Source: CAXBCP01 sp963977005 (lineage in GTDB: Bacteria > Pseudomonadota > Alphaproteobacteria > MPNO01 > UBA830). Taken from it: 64,000 nucleotides of DNA. The translations under genes were made by a program, and so were the position numbers. Shown here one piece after another: positions 43,365 through 52,272 of the stretch. Within the stretch, counting starts at the first letter, position 1; every line of letters begins with the position of its first letter. The notes beneath the pieces are model-generated. The model had not been told where the DNA came from, did not search any database, and saw only the letters and a list, made by a program, of their open reading frames with translations. Location of the stretch: positions 1 through 64,000 of the forward strand of contig CAXBMQ010000016.1 of NCBI GenBank assembly GCA_963977005.1, read 5' to 3'.

Positions 43365-44638
43365 TGGCAGACACCCCGGCAAATACCGACCTGACCCCCG
43401 GCATGCAGTTGCTTGACCGGCTGGACGACAACAAGCTTGCCCCCAACATCATGCATTTCGGCCGGGTTCTCCGCGCCGCCGGCCTGCCCATCGGCCCGGG
43501 TAAGATAATCGATGCGACCCAGGCGGTGATCGCCGTCGGTATCCAGAGCCGGTCGGATTTCTACTGGGCGCTGCACGCCGTGTTCGTCAATCGCCGCGAT
43601 CAGCATGAGCTGTTCGACCAGGCGTTCCATATTTTCTGGAAAGACCCGAAGCTGCTGGAACGGATGATGGGTATCCTGCTCCCCTCCGTCGACGGTGGCG
43701 AAGAACCCGCTCCCGAAGAACAGCCCCTCCGCCGCCTGCAGGAAGCGCTTGCCCAGCAGCAGGAAAACGACGCCGATTCCGAGGAAGAGCAGGAGCAGGA
43801 GGAAGAAATCGAGCTCGACGCCGCGATGACGGTGTCGGAGCGCGAACTGCTCCAGACCATGGATTTCGAGGAAATGTCGGCCGACGAGATCGAGGCCGCC
43901 AAACGCGCGATTTCGCAAATGCGCCTGCCCATTACGGAAATTCCCACCCGCCGGTTTCAGGCCAGCATGCGACAGGCACGCGTCGACATGCGCGCCACCC
44001 TGCGCGCAGCGCTCCGTTCGGGCGGGGATTCCATCCCGCTGAAGCATCGCAAGCGCCGCACCCGGCCGCCGCCGCTGGTGATCCTGTGCGATATATCCGG
44101 CTCCATGAGCCGCTATACCCGCATGTTCCTGCATTTCATGCATGCGGTGACGAACGATCGCGATCGCGTACATACATTCCTGTTCGGCACCCGGCTGACC
44201 AACGTGACGCGTTACCTGCGCAACAAGGATATCGATCTTGCCATCGAACAGGTAACGGATGCGGTCGAGGACTGGTCCGGCGGCACACGGATCGGCGAAA
44301 GTCTGAGCGATTTCAATCGTTTCTGGTCGCGCCGGGTTCTCGGACAGGGCGCCATCGTGATCCTGATCTCCGACGGTCTCGACCGGGATGCCGGGCGCGG
44401 TCTTCACATGGAAATCGAGCGGCTGCACAAATCCTGCCGCCGGCTGATCTGGCTGAACCCGCTTTTGCGGTTTGACGGCTTTCAGCCCAAGAGCCAAGGC
44501 ATTCAAGCAATCCTGCCATCCGTTGACGAATTCCGTCCGGTGCATAATCTATCTAGTCTGGAAGAACTGATTAGCGCGCTGAACCGCCCCGGCGGACCGC
44601 GCAAACAAGGAGTACAGGAATGGCTGACGGAAATGTAG
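43364..44638 (+). CDS. coxE: VWA-domain maturation protein (CoxE)
   Basis: This 424-residue protein has a C-terminal von Willebrand factor A domain with MIDAS residues in LCDISGSMSRYTR and the later GGTRIGESLSDF. An N-terminal region of about 200 residues includes a strongly acidic stretch (about 130-150). It partners the MoxR ATPase CoxD in cofactor maturation. Its last 19 bases overlap the next gene. Confidence 0.93.
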
Positions 44639-44967
44639 CGACCGGCCTTTCGGTGGATGACGATGTCCTGAACGAGGCGGCGAAATGGCGCAAGGACGGG
44701 CGCAATGTTGCGCTCGCCACAGTGGTGTCCACCTGGGGCTCCTCCCCCCGCCCGACCGGCAGCCATCTCGCCGTGGACGAAAACGGCAAACTCGTCGGTT
44801 CCGTCTCCGGCGGCTGTATCGAAGGCGCCGTCGTCTCCGAGGCGATGGAGGTCATGCAGTCCGGCAAGCCCAAGGTACTGGAATACGGCGTCACCAACGA
44901 GCTTGCCTGGGAAGTCGGCCTCGCCTGCGGCGGGACGATCCAGGTCTATGTCGAGAAAGTCGAATGA
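44620..44967 (+). CDS. XdhC/CoxI family N-terminal-domain protein
   Basis: This 115-residue protein corresponds to the first XdhC domain (PF02625 type): LATVVSTWGSSPRPTGSHLAVD and GSVSGGCIEGAVV, with the conserved Cys of SGGC, and ends with GLACGGTIQVYVEKV. XdhC proteins bind Mo-cofactor and help insert it with the catalytic sulfur. The partner Rossmann domain is the next gene (ATGA overlap), so XdhC is split here into two proteins. Confidence 0.9.
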   Translation: MADGNVATGLSVDDDVLNEAAKWRKDGRNVALATVVSTWGSSPRPTGSHLAVDENGKLVGSVSGGCIEGAVVSEAMEVMQSGKPKVLEYGVTNELAWEVGLACGGTIQVYVEKVE

Positions 44968-45677
44968 AACAGGAAACACTCTCGCGGCTGCTTGACGACC
45001 AGGCCGCCAAACGCGCAGTTGCGCTGGCAACGGACATGGAGACCGGCGATCAGACGCTTGTCTACCTGAACGATGCCGACGGACCCGATGCCGGCAATAC
45101 CGAGGTACTTGCCGCCGCCCGCCAGGCCATCCAGGACGACCGCAGCAAGGTCTACGAGCTCAGCGGCAGGCGGGTCTTTGTCGAGACCTTCAATCCCCCG
45201 CTCCGCATGCTGATCGTCGGCGCCGTACATATCGCCCAGCCGCTGTCGCGCATGGCCTCGGTCGCCGGATACGACGTCACGGTCATCGATCCGCGCGGAT
45301 CGTTCGCGACCGAAGAACGGTTTCCCGGGATTGCCCTGAACGGCGAATGGCCGGATGACGCGATGCGCGAACTCGATCCCGACCGCCGGACGGCCGTCGT
45401 CACGCTCACGCACGATCCCAAGCTTGACGATCCGGGACTCGAAGTTGCGCTGAAATCGGACGCGTTCTATATCGGCGCGCTCGGCAGCCGGAAAACCCAT
45501 GCCGGACGGGTCGAACGACTTACCGCCGCGGGGTTCAGCGAGGCCGAAATCGGCCGTATTCACGCGCCCATCGGGCTCAATATCGGCTCGATCTCGCCTG
45601 CCGAGATCGCCGTGTCGATACTCGCCCAGATCACGGAAGTCCTTCATCGCAAGATAGAGGCGCGGGAAGCGGCGTGA
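44964..45677 (+). CDS. XdhC Rossmann-domain protein
   Basis: This 237-residue protein carries the XdhC C-terminal Rossmann domain. The diagnostic segments are RMLIVGAVHIAQPLSRMA, YIGALGSRKTHAGRVERL and RIHAPIGLNIGSISPAEIAVSI. An N-terminal region of about 75 residues (LVYLNDADGPD and RRVFVETFNPPLR) is usual. Together with the preceding gene it makes the complete Mo-cofactor handling protein for the cox enzyme. Confidence 0.9.
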   Translation: MKQETLSRLLDDQAAKRAVALATDMETGDQTLVYLNDADGPDAGNTEVLAAARQAIQDDRSKVYELSGRRVFVETFNPPLRMLIVGAVHIAQPLSRMASVAGYDVTVIDPRGSFATEERFPGIALNGEWPDDAMRELDPDRRTAVVTLTHDPKLDDPGLEVALKSDAFYIGALGSRKTHAGRVERLTAAGFSEAEIGRIHAPIGLNIGSISPAEIAVSILAQITEVLHRKIEAREAA

Positions 45678-45702
45678 CATCGCCGCGCCCGGCAACCGCA
45701 TC

Positions 45703-47331
45703 ATGAAGTTCGGCGAAGTCGCCCTCGACGCTGCCGCGGGTACGATCCTCGCGCATTCGGTGCGGCTTGCCGACGGTGTCCTGCGCAAGGGCCGGCACCT
45801 CGATGCCGGGGATGTCGCTCGGATGCGCAAAGCCGGCCTGGGCACCGTGACCGTCGCCGAGCTTGAAGACGGCGATCTCGACGAAAACGTCGCCGCCCTG
45901 CGGCTTGCCGAAGCGCTCCTGGCGCCTGGCCTCTCCGCATCGGGCGGGCGCACGGGGCGGGCCAATCTGCGGGCCGATAGTGCCGGTGTCGCCCTGATAG
46001 ACGCAGAAACCATTCACCGAATGAATGCCGTCGACGAAGCCCTGACGATTTCCACCGTCCGGCCCTTTGACGCCGTCACGGAAGGCCAGGTGGTCGCAAC
46101 CGTGAAGTTGATAACCTTCGGGCTCCCCGCCGCAACGGTCGATGCCTGTGCGGCGATTGCACAGGCAGATGCGCCGCCCGTCCGCGTCGCCCCCTATGAC
46201 ACGTCTCTCAAAATCGGTTTCGTGCAGACGCTGCTGCCTGGTCTCAAGGACAGTATCGTCGCGAAGGCGACGGCGACGACCGCCGCCCGTCTTGCCGAAA
46301 TGGGCCTGAAGATCGATTGCGAACGTCATTGCGCCCATACGGTGGACGCCGTGACCGGGGCCCTGGCCGAAATGTCCGCACAGGGCTGCGATATTGTGCT
46401 CGTTCTCGGCGCGTCGGCCATCGTGGACCGGCGCGATACCGTCCCCAGGGCGGTTGTCGACGCCGGCGGCGAGATCGAACATCTCGGTCTGCCGGTCGAC
46501 CCCGGCAACCTGATGCTGTTCGCCGGTCTGGACGGGATGCGGATACTGGGAATCCCCGGCTCGGCCCGCTCGCCCCGCCTGCACGGCTTCGACTGGGTCC
46601 TCCAGCGCCTGGTCGCCCGGCTCGAGGTCACGCGCGAAGACCTCACCCGCATGGGCGTCGGCGGATTGCTGAAAGAAATGCCGGGCCGGCCGATGTCGCG
46701 CGAGGATGAGGATATGGCAGAAGATGAAGCGGACGACGCCAAGTCCGTCGGCGGTTTGCTACTGGCGGCAGGTCGCTCCCGCCGCATGGGCAGAGCGAAC
46801 AAAATGCTGGTGGAAATCGACGGCGTGCCAATGGTGGTCCATGCCGCCCGGGCGCTTATTGCCAGCGGTGCCGACCCCGTCGTCGTTGTCCTCGGCCATG
46901 AACCGGCGGCTGTTGAAGCCGCCCTGAAAGACCTGCCGGTCACTTTCGTGCGCAACCCGGATTACGCCGACGGTCTCAGCACATCGCTGAAGGCCGGCCT
47001 CGGCGCCCTGCCCGATCATTGTAACGGAGCGGTGATTGCGCTGGGCGATATGCCCGGTGTCACCGCAGCCGATATCGACAGCGTGATCGATGCATTCGAT
47101 CCCGCGGCAGGACATACGATCTGCGTGCCGACCCATAATGGCAAGCGCGGCAACCCGGTACTTTGGGGACGCCGCTATTTTGCCGAGATGGCCGGCGTCT
47201 CAGGCGATGTCGGTGCACGCCACCTGATCGGCGAAAACGCGGATCAGGTGGTCGAAGTGCCCCGAGAAAACCCGGGCGTCCTGATCGATCTCGACACACC
47301 CGAAGCCGTCGCCGCGCATCTGCGGGGCTAG
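45703..47331 (+). CDS. Molybdopterin-binding/NTP-transferase fusion (MocA-type)
   Basis: This 542-residue two-domain protein has an N-terminal molybdopterin-binding domain (about 1-330) related to MoeA/MogA, with LVLGASAIVDRRDTVPRAV and LPVDPGNLMLFAGLDG. A C-terminal nucleotidyltransferase (about 345-542) has LLLAAGRSRRMGRANKML and ALGDMPGV, the MocA-type cytidylyltransferase pattern. It probably makes the cytosine-dinucleotide cofactor (MCD) used by CoxL-type enzymes. It lies 25 bp after the XdhC pair and ends the cluster. Confidence 0.9.
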   Translation: MKFGEVALDAAAGTILAHSVRLADGVLRKGRHLDAGDVARMRKAGLGTVTVAELEDGDLDENVAALRLAEALLAPGLSASGGRTGRANLRADSAGVALIDAETIHRMNAVDEALTISTVRPFDAVTEGQVVATVKLITFGLPAATVDACAAIAQADAPPVRVAPYDTSLKIGFVQTLLPGLKDSIVAKATATTAARLAEMGLKIDCERHCAHTVDAVTGALAEMSAQGCDIVLVLGASAIVDRRDTVPRAVVDAGGEIEHLGLPVDPGNLMLFAGLDGMRILGIPGSARSPRLHGFDWVLQRLVARLEVTREDLTRMGVGGLLKEMPGRPMSREDEDMAEDEADDAKSVGGLLLAAGRSRRMGRANKMLVEIDGVPMVVHAARALIASGADPVVVVLGHEPAAVEAALKDLPVTFVRNPDYADGLSTSLKAGLGALPDHCNGAVIALGDMPGVTAADIDSVIDAFDPAAGHTICVPTHNGKRGNPVLWGRRYFAEMAGVSGDVGARHLIGENADQVVEVPRENPGVLIDLDTPEAVAAHLRG

Positions 47332-47334
47332 ACC

Positions 47335-47363
47335 AAAAAAGGCCGCCGATCCAACCGATCGGC
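47335..47363 (-). terminator. Terminator of the FlgC-like gene
   Basis: The stem gccgatc (47345-47351) with gatcggc (47357-47363) has a five-base loop. On the minus strand it is followed by GGCCTTTTTTGG. It lies 70 bp downstream of the FlgC-like stop and just after the convergent fusion gene. Confidence 0.7.
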
Positions 47364-47431
47364 AGCCAGTTCTGGTGCGCCCCTGACGCCGGTTCTCGCA
47401 GATAGCCCTCCGGAGAGGCGGAAAGCCGGCG

Positions 47432-47857
47432 TCAGTGGGTTTCGTTGAGCAAAGCCCCGATCATCGCATTCTCCGTCGCGATGACCTTCAAATTCGCCTT
47501 ATAGGCGTGTTCCGCCTGGTTCATGTTGACGAATTCGCGGGCGTAATCGACGTTCGGGCGGGCAACCATGCCGTCATCGTCCGCCAGTCGGTTGCCCGGA
47601 TCGTACGCTTTTACATGGGGCGGTTCCACCGAGACGAACTCGGCGCGGGTTCCCCCGCCGCCATCCGAGGACTGATAAACCCGAACCGGTTCGTAGACCG
47701 GCGGGTCCGGACGGTCGCGCTGGACCGCCCCGGGTTCGGTCCGGGCATCTTCCGTTCGAATCGTATTCCGGGCATTCGCCACATTCGAAGCACTGGCTTC
47801 AACCCGTTTTGCGGCCGCATCCAGACCGCTGAGCGATGTATTTATTGCGCCTAACAT
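47432..47857 (-). CDS. Orphan FlgC-like flagellar rod-domain protein
   Basis: This 141-residue protein is shaped like the proximal rod protein FlgC. The N-terminus NTSLSGLDAAAKRVEASASN and following NVANARNT are the Flg_bb_rod signature; the C-terminus ANLKVIATENAMIGALL is the Flg_bbr_C coiled region. The Pro/Asp-rich middle is typical of FlgC. No other flagellar gene is in the window, so it is either a dispersed copy or a non-motility paralogue. AGGTGAAAG precedes the ATG. The region upstream is extremely AT-rich. Confidence 0.8.
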   Translation of the reverse strand: MLGAINTSLSGLDAAAKRVEASASNVANARNTIRTEDARTEPGAVQRDRPDPPVYEPVRVYQSSDGGGGTRAEFVSVEPPHVKAYDPGNRLADDDGMVARPNVDYAREFVNMNQAEHAYKANLKVIATENAMIGALLNETH

Positions 47858-47867
47858 AGTCTTTCAC

Positions 47868-48020
47868 CTGTTTTATAGATCTCCAGAATTACATTATTTT
47901 ATTTACTGAGGATTAATATTATAATTATTTATATTTATTATTTCGCACTATTAGCATTTAATCCAAACTGTATTATCCATTACATTAATTCAAATACCTG
48001 AATTCTGTATTTTAGATAAT
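47868..48020. other. Extremely AT-rich spacer between divergent genes
   Basis: About 150 bp with very low GC content (9 G/C in the 60 bases 47881-47940), in a window otherwise well over half GC. It is rich in TTATT/AATAA steps and has no coding potential. It lies upstream of both the FlgC-like gene (minus) and the Sel1 gene (plus), so it probably holds their promoters. Confidence 0.9.
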
Positions 48021-48124
48021 TGCGCGAGCCCCGACGACTGGGCCTTAACCAATTGAAATAACGGGTTTTTTACGCCCCGACGTCAGACTGAACGCCAACA
48101 CCAGCGTATCGGAGTATTCAGTTC

Positions 48125-48499
48125 ATGCGTCCGCATCTTTTTGCTATCGCCCTTGTCGCGGGGCTTGCCGCCGGCATCCCCGCCAACGCCCGCGACAATT
48201 TCAAAACAGGGTCCACGGCGTATTCCGTGGGATTATACGGTTCCGCGGCGCGCCATTGGCTGACCCTTGCCGAGAAAGGCCACGCGCCCGCCCAGTACAA
48301 TGTCGGCCGGATGCTCTACTACGGCCAGGGAATTCGCCGCGACCGGGTCGAAGCCTATAAATGGTTCCTGATCGCCCGCGATAACGGCGTCCGCCGAAGC
48401 GCGGAAGCAGCGCGGATACTCGGCGAGCGGCTGTTGCGCCACGAACGGGTCGAAGCCATGGTTCGCGCCCGCGACTGGCATCGCAAGAACGCCCGATAG
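48125..48499 (+). CDS. Exported Sel1-like repeat protein
   Basis: This is a 124-residue protein with the signal peptide MRPHLFAIALVAGLAAGIPANA, then about two Sel1-type repeats: HWLTLAEKGHAPAQYNVGRM and YYGQGIRRDRVEAYKWFLIA. Sel1 repeats mediate protein contacts in the periplasm. It is short for the family. A bidirectional hairpin follows. Confidence 0.85.
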   Translation: MRPHLFAIALVAGLAAGIPANARDNFKTGSTAYSVGLYGSAARHWLTLAEKGHAPAQYNVGRMLYYGQGIRRDRVEAYKWFLIARDNGVRRSAEAARILGERLLRHERVEAMVRARDWHRKNAR

Positions 48500-48516
48500 G
48501 CGACCAGGAACATAAA

Positions 48517-48545
48517 AAAGGCGGAGCCTTGCCGGCCCCGCCTTT
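48517..48545. terminator. Bidirectional terminator between convergent genes
   Basis: AAAGGCGG (48517-48524) pairs with CCGCCTTT (48538-48545) around a 13-base loop, with further A on the left and T within the right arm. It serves both the Sel1 gene (plus) and the isomerase-like gene (minus). Confidence 0.7.
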
Positions 48546-48566
48546 CACGTTCGATGTTACCTGCCG

Positions 48567-49370
48567 TCAGGCGGCAACGGCACTCCTGCCCGCCTCGGTA
48601 TCGAGATAGCTTTTAGGCAGTTCGCGGAAATCGGTCATCAGCGAGCCGAAACCTTCGATGATGTCGTTGTATCCGTTGGCCCGCATGGCATACCAGTAGG
48701 TCGCCGTGTTGATCGCCATCACCGGCTTCTTGAGCCATTTTTCCGCCTCGCCCGCGAGCCGGGCCATGGCAAGGTTGGTACCGACCTGGACAATCGCGTC
48801 CGGATTATGCTCGTTCAGTTCAACCAGCCCGTCGCGCAGCTGCGCTTCGGTGACCTGCGCAATGTTTGCCGGGCTGTCGCATTTCAGCCCCTTGATGGCG
48901 AGAACCTCGAATCCGCAATCCTCGAAGAACTTGCGGACGTTCTTGTCGCCGACCGGCCAGTAAGGCGTCAATACGCAGATTTTCTTGATATCGCCATAAC
49001 AGCGCAACGCCGCCTGACAGGCATCGGAACCCATCGCGACCCCCATGCCGGACAGTTCCTTCACCCGCTCGCGCAGTTTGATGGATTCCGCCAGACCGTC
49101 CCAGAAGGTCTCTGCCGACATGCCCATCACGATGTAATCCGGGTTACAGGTCATCACGCGCAGGATCGCGTTATCGAATTCCTTGCGGATATTGTCCATC
49201 AGCGCATTGAATTCCTCGTCCGAATTAACGGGCTCATCCGGAATCCAGATCCGGACGGTATGGTTCGTCACACCGCGCGGGCGCATGTCATCGAATTCCG
49301 GCTGAACCGATGTATTGGTCGAGGGAATAATGACCCCCCAGTTCGCGCGATAGCCTAGTGAATCGGTCAT
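48567..49370 (-). CDS. Maleate isomerase/arylmalonate decarboxylase-like protein lacking the usual cysteines
   Basis: This 267-residue protein is of the Asp/Glu racemase superfamily, maleate isomerase (NicE)/AMDase branch. WGVIIPSTNTSVQPEFDDM and NPDYIVMGMSAETFWDGL are the family N-terminal half; PDAIVQVGTNLAMARL the second half. Maleate isomerases have catalytic Cys in both half-sites; here the positions read Met84-Ser85 and Gly187, so both appear lost. AMDase keeps only the second. The start at 49370 follows AAAGGAG. The isochorismatase-type gene lies five bases upstream, suggesting a maleamate-maleate-fumarate-like route or a variant chemistry. Confidence 0.8.
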   Translation of the reverse strand: MTDSLGYRANWGVIIPSTNTSVQPEFDDMRPRGVTNHTVRIWIPDEPVNSDEEFNALMDNIRKEFDNAILRVMTCNPDYIVMGMSAETFWDGLAESIKLRERVKELSGMGVAMGSDACQAALRCYGDIKKICVLTPYWPVGDKNVRKFFEDCGFEVLAIKGLKCDSPANIAQVTEAQLRDGLVELNEHNPDAIVQVGTNLAMARLAGEAEKWLKKPVMAINTATYWYAMRANGYNDIIEGFGSLMTDFRELPKSYLDTEAGRSAVAA

Positions 49371-49375
49371 TCGAA

Positions 49376-50053
49376 CTACTCCTTTGTGTCGACGATTTTG
49401 GCCTGTTTGGGCGCCAGTTTGTCCAGTTCCGCCATGACGTCCTCCAATGACATCACATCGCCGTATTTCTGGTCGATATCGAACAGATTGGCCTCGTGCG
49501 GTCCCTTTGCACGGTCGCCCGAGCATTCGCGCGGCACGATGGGCCGGAAGCCGTTCGACATCGCATCGACCGCCGTCGCCCGGACACAGCCCGAGGTCGT
49601 GCAGCCGGTGATGATGGCCGTATCGACGCCCCGCTGGGCGAGCCAGCCCGTCAGGTCGGTATTGGAGAAACCGGACGGGTAATGCTTTTCAAGAATCCGT
49701 TCACCCGGCCGCGGTTCCAGCTCGTCGACCACCTTGGTTTCGTGGCTGCCGCGCTTGAGCTTCGCCAGACCTGGCGATTTGAGATTGAAGACCCCGTCTT
49801 CGCTTCCGTCCTCGGCATAGACATGGCTGGTGAACACGACCGGCATGTCCATGTGGCGGGCAACCGCCAGCAGTTCGGCCGTATTATCGATCGCTTCCTG
49901 GATATTGCCCCCGCCGAATGCGTCGGGATCGTTGAATCCGTTGATAAAATCGATGATCAGCAGGGCAGGTTTCTTGCCGAATCCGATGCGGTTTCCGAAG
50001 CCCTGCTTTTCGTAGACCGCGGTATCTTCGGCGTCATGCGGATTTACGGTCAT
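49376..50053 (-). CDS. Isochorismatase-family amidase (N-carbamoylsarcosine/maleamate amidohydrolase type)
   Basis: This is a 225-residue cysteine hydrolase with the full triad: Asp35 in LLIIDFINGF, Lys123 in ILEKHYPSGF and Cys156 in GCTTSGCVRATA. The cis-peptide motif precedes the Cys as expected. N-carbamoylsarcosine amidase and maleamate amidase (NicF) share this pattern. Coupling to the maleate isomerase-like gene (five-base gap) favours a maleamate-type substrate. It is cytoplasmic. Confidence 0.88.
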   Translation of the reverse strand: MTVNPHDAEDTAVYEKQGFGNRIGFGKKPALLIIDFINGFNDPDAFGGGNIQEAIDNTAELLAVARHMDMPVVFTSHVYAEDGSEDGVFNLKSPGLAKLKRGSHETKVVDELEPRPGERILEKHYPSGFSNTDLTGWLAQRGVDTAIITGCTTSGCVRATAVDAMSNGFRPIVPRECSGDRAKGPHEANLFDIDQKYGDVMSLEDVMAELDKLAPKQAKIVDTKE

Positions 50054-50071
50054 TCTCGGATCTCCCCGTGT

Positions 50072-50758
50072 TCAGAAACGATATGTAATACCTAATATCA
50101 GATCGTGCGAAGTGTAGCTTTTCGCCTTTATTGTCGTCCCGTCAATATGCGGTCCGCTTTCGACTTCGCCCAGATCGATATAGCGATAGCGGAATTCAGC
50201 GTCCCAATTCTGCGCAAACGACCATATCACGCCAAGTGCCGCATTCCAGGTCAGGTTGTTCGTCCGCGTGACAAGTTCGGTCTTGGCCCCGCCGCCGGTG
50301 GGTACGCGCGCGACGTCGGAAACGTTCTGCGCCCAGCCGATTCCGCCGCCGGCGAACAGCGCCCAGCGGTCGTTCATCTGGTAATCCGCGTAAGTATTGA
50401 CGATCACCGCATGTGTGGAAAGCTGGTTTTCATAACCGGCCGAACCGATCACCCTGGTGTCGAAATCGAATCGCGCGCGGTAATGGTATTCGATCTCGGA
50501 CCGGATCGGCAGGCCCTTCTTGGCCCAGTTATACCCGAGCGTCAGCCCCATCGCGCCGACCTCGTCGGCATCGTTTCTGAGCTGCAGCGTACCGGCGCTC
50601 GATGTGACCTCGTCGACCTTCGAAACACCGCCTATCAACAGAAAAGAAAGGTAGTCGCCAGAATGGTCCGTGGATGCGCGCTGCGCCCCTGCTCCTGACG
50701 CAATCGTCATTGATGCAAAGACCGCAATGGCGATCTTGATGCCCCCGTAGAATTTCAT
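50072..50758 (-). CDS. Outer-membrane beta-barrel protein
   Basis: This 228-residue protein starts at the ATG after GGGGGAT. The signal peptide MKFYGGIKIAIAVFASMTIA ends near GAGAQ. The body alternates amphipathic strands (LTLGYNWAKKGLPIRSEIEYH; NTYADYQMNDRWALFAGGGIG; WDAEFRYRYIDLG) and ends SHDLILGITYRF with the terminal Phe typical of BamA substrates. This resembles an eight-stranded OmpA/Opa-type barrel. The frame stays open upstream into the MATE gene, but that extension is a shadow. Confidence 0.85.
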   Translation of the reverse strand: MKFYGGIKIAIAVFASMTIASGAGAQRASTDHSGDYLSFLLIGGVSKVDEVTSSAGTLQLRNDADEVGAMGLTLGYNWAKKGLPIRSEIEYHYRARFDFDTRVIGSAGYENQLSTHAVIVNTYADYQMNDRWALFAGGGIGWAQNVSDVARVPTGGGAKTELVTRTNNLTWNAALGVIWSFAQNWDAEFRYRYIDLGEVESGPHIDGTTIKAKSYTSHDLILGITYRF

Positions 50759-50828
50759 TTTAAATCCCCCAACCTTCGAAGACTTTCCTATCCCGAAGAC
50801 ACCTGAATGTCCAGATGAAGCCCGGACT

Positions 50829-52148
50829 TCACTGCGGTTGGCGGCCGACCGAGCGCAGCAGCGCAGGGTAGCGAACGCCCAGCGTGAGCCCCCGCGCGCC
50901 CATAAAAATAGTAAGCGCCGCCCACAATCCGTCATTGCCCCACAGCGGCACCAGGAAGTAACAGCAGGCGAGATAAATCAGCAGCGAGACGATCATTGCG
51001 TTGCGCATCGTGGCGCCGCGCGTCGCGCCGAGGAAAATACCGTCGAACAGGAACGGGAAAACAGCGACCAGCGGCATTGCGACCGCCCATAAGAGATATT
51101 CCCGCGATTCCGTGCGCACGGAATCGATCCCGGTCAGCACATCGATAATGAACGGCCCGGCGACGAAATAAGCGAACGAAAACCCGACGGCGACCACCAG
51201 CCCCCAGAAAACCGAGACCCGCACCGCATCGCTGAATGCCCGGCGATTCCTGGCGCCGACCGCACCGCCGCCAAGCGCTTCGGCCGCATGGGCGAACCCG
51301 TCCAGCGCGTGGGCCATGAATGTCTGGAAGTTCAGAAGCACCGCGTTTGCCGCCAGCACGACATTGCCGAAAGCCGCACCCTGCGCCGTGAAATAGGCAA
51401 AGGCGAAGACCAGGCAGATCGTGCGGATAAAAATATCGACATTGAGAACGATCGTTCGCTTGATTTTCGCTGTTTCGAGAATTTTCTCCTTCACGAACCG
51501 GCCGCCGAGCCTGCGGAGGATCGGCAAAGCGAGGAACAGGCCGATCACGACCGCGAGGGCATCGGCAAGAGCCGTCGCGGCGGCAACGCCGGCAACGCCC
51601 CAACCGAGCCCGAGCACGAACAGAAGATCGAGGACGATGTTCACACCGTTGAGCGAAAGCTGGTGCCACAATGCCGCTTTGGTGTTCTGGCAGCCGATAA
51701 ACCAGCCCAGGAGGGCGAAATTCATCAGGGTCGCAGGCGCGCCCCAGATGCGCACGAAGAAATATTCCTGTGCCAGCGTCTCGACGTCCGGCGACGCCTC
51801 GAGGATGGAGAACGCGACCGCTGCGATCGGGAGTTGCAGCGCGATCAGGATCAGCGCCGCGGGGATCCCAATGACGGCAGCCCGGGCCAGACAGGCGCGT
51901 ACCTCGTCGGCATCCTGCGCACCGAAGGCCTGCGCCGTCAGCCCGCCCGTCCCCATCCGCAGAAAACCGAAACCCCAGTAAATGAACGTAAACACCATCG
52001 CCCCGACAGCGACGCCGCCGAGATATTTCGGGTCCGGCAGATGCCCCATCACGGCAGTATCCACCGCGCCAAGCAGCGGCACCGATATGTTGGAGATGAT
52101 GATCGGCCCGGCGATGAGCCAGACACGCCGATGAATATCGCGGTTCAT
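50829..52148 (-). CDS. MATE family efflux transporter (DinF type)
   Basis: This 439-residue protein has twelve hydrophobic helices in two MATE repeats. VWLIAGPIIISNISVPLLGAV and GAVDTAVMGHLPDPKYLGGV open the first; LLNFQTFMAHALDGFAHAAE opens the second, matching DinF-like members. It likely exports cationic compounds in exchange for H+ or Na+. It is divergent from tag. Confidence 0.93.
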   Translation of the reverse strand: MNRDIHRRVWLIAGPIIISNISVPLLGAVDTAVMGHLPDPKYLGGVAVGAMVFTFIYWGFGFLRMGTGGLTAQAFGAQDADEVRACLARAAVIGIPAALILIALQLPIAAVAFSILEASPDVETLAQEYFFVRIWGAPATLMNFALLGWFIGCQNTKAALWHQLSLNGVNIVLDLLFVLGLGWGVAGVAAATALADALAVVIGLFLALPILRRLGGRFVKEKILETAKIKRTIVLNVDIFIRTICLVFAFAYFTAQGAAFGNVVLAANAVLLNFQTFMAHALDGFAHAAEALGGGAVGARNRRAFSDAVRVSVFWGLVVAVGFSFAYFVAGPFIIDVLTGIDSVRTESREYLLWAVAMPLVAVFPFLFDGIFLGATRGATMRNAMIVSLLIYLACCYFLVPLWGNDGLWAALTIFMGARGLTLGVRYPALLRSVGRQPQ

Positions 52149-52272
52149 TTCTGTTCAGTGGCGTTATTACCGGCAACCGTCAAGCCGGATGATCGGCCCC
52201 CCCTTTCCGGCGACCGTTCCACATTGCCGGCATCATGCGTAGAATGGAGCCTCATCAACAAGGTATGGCGCG

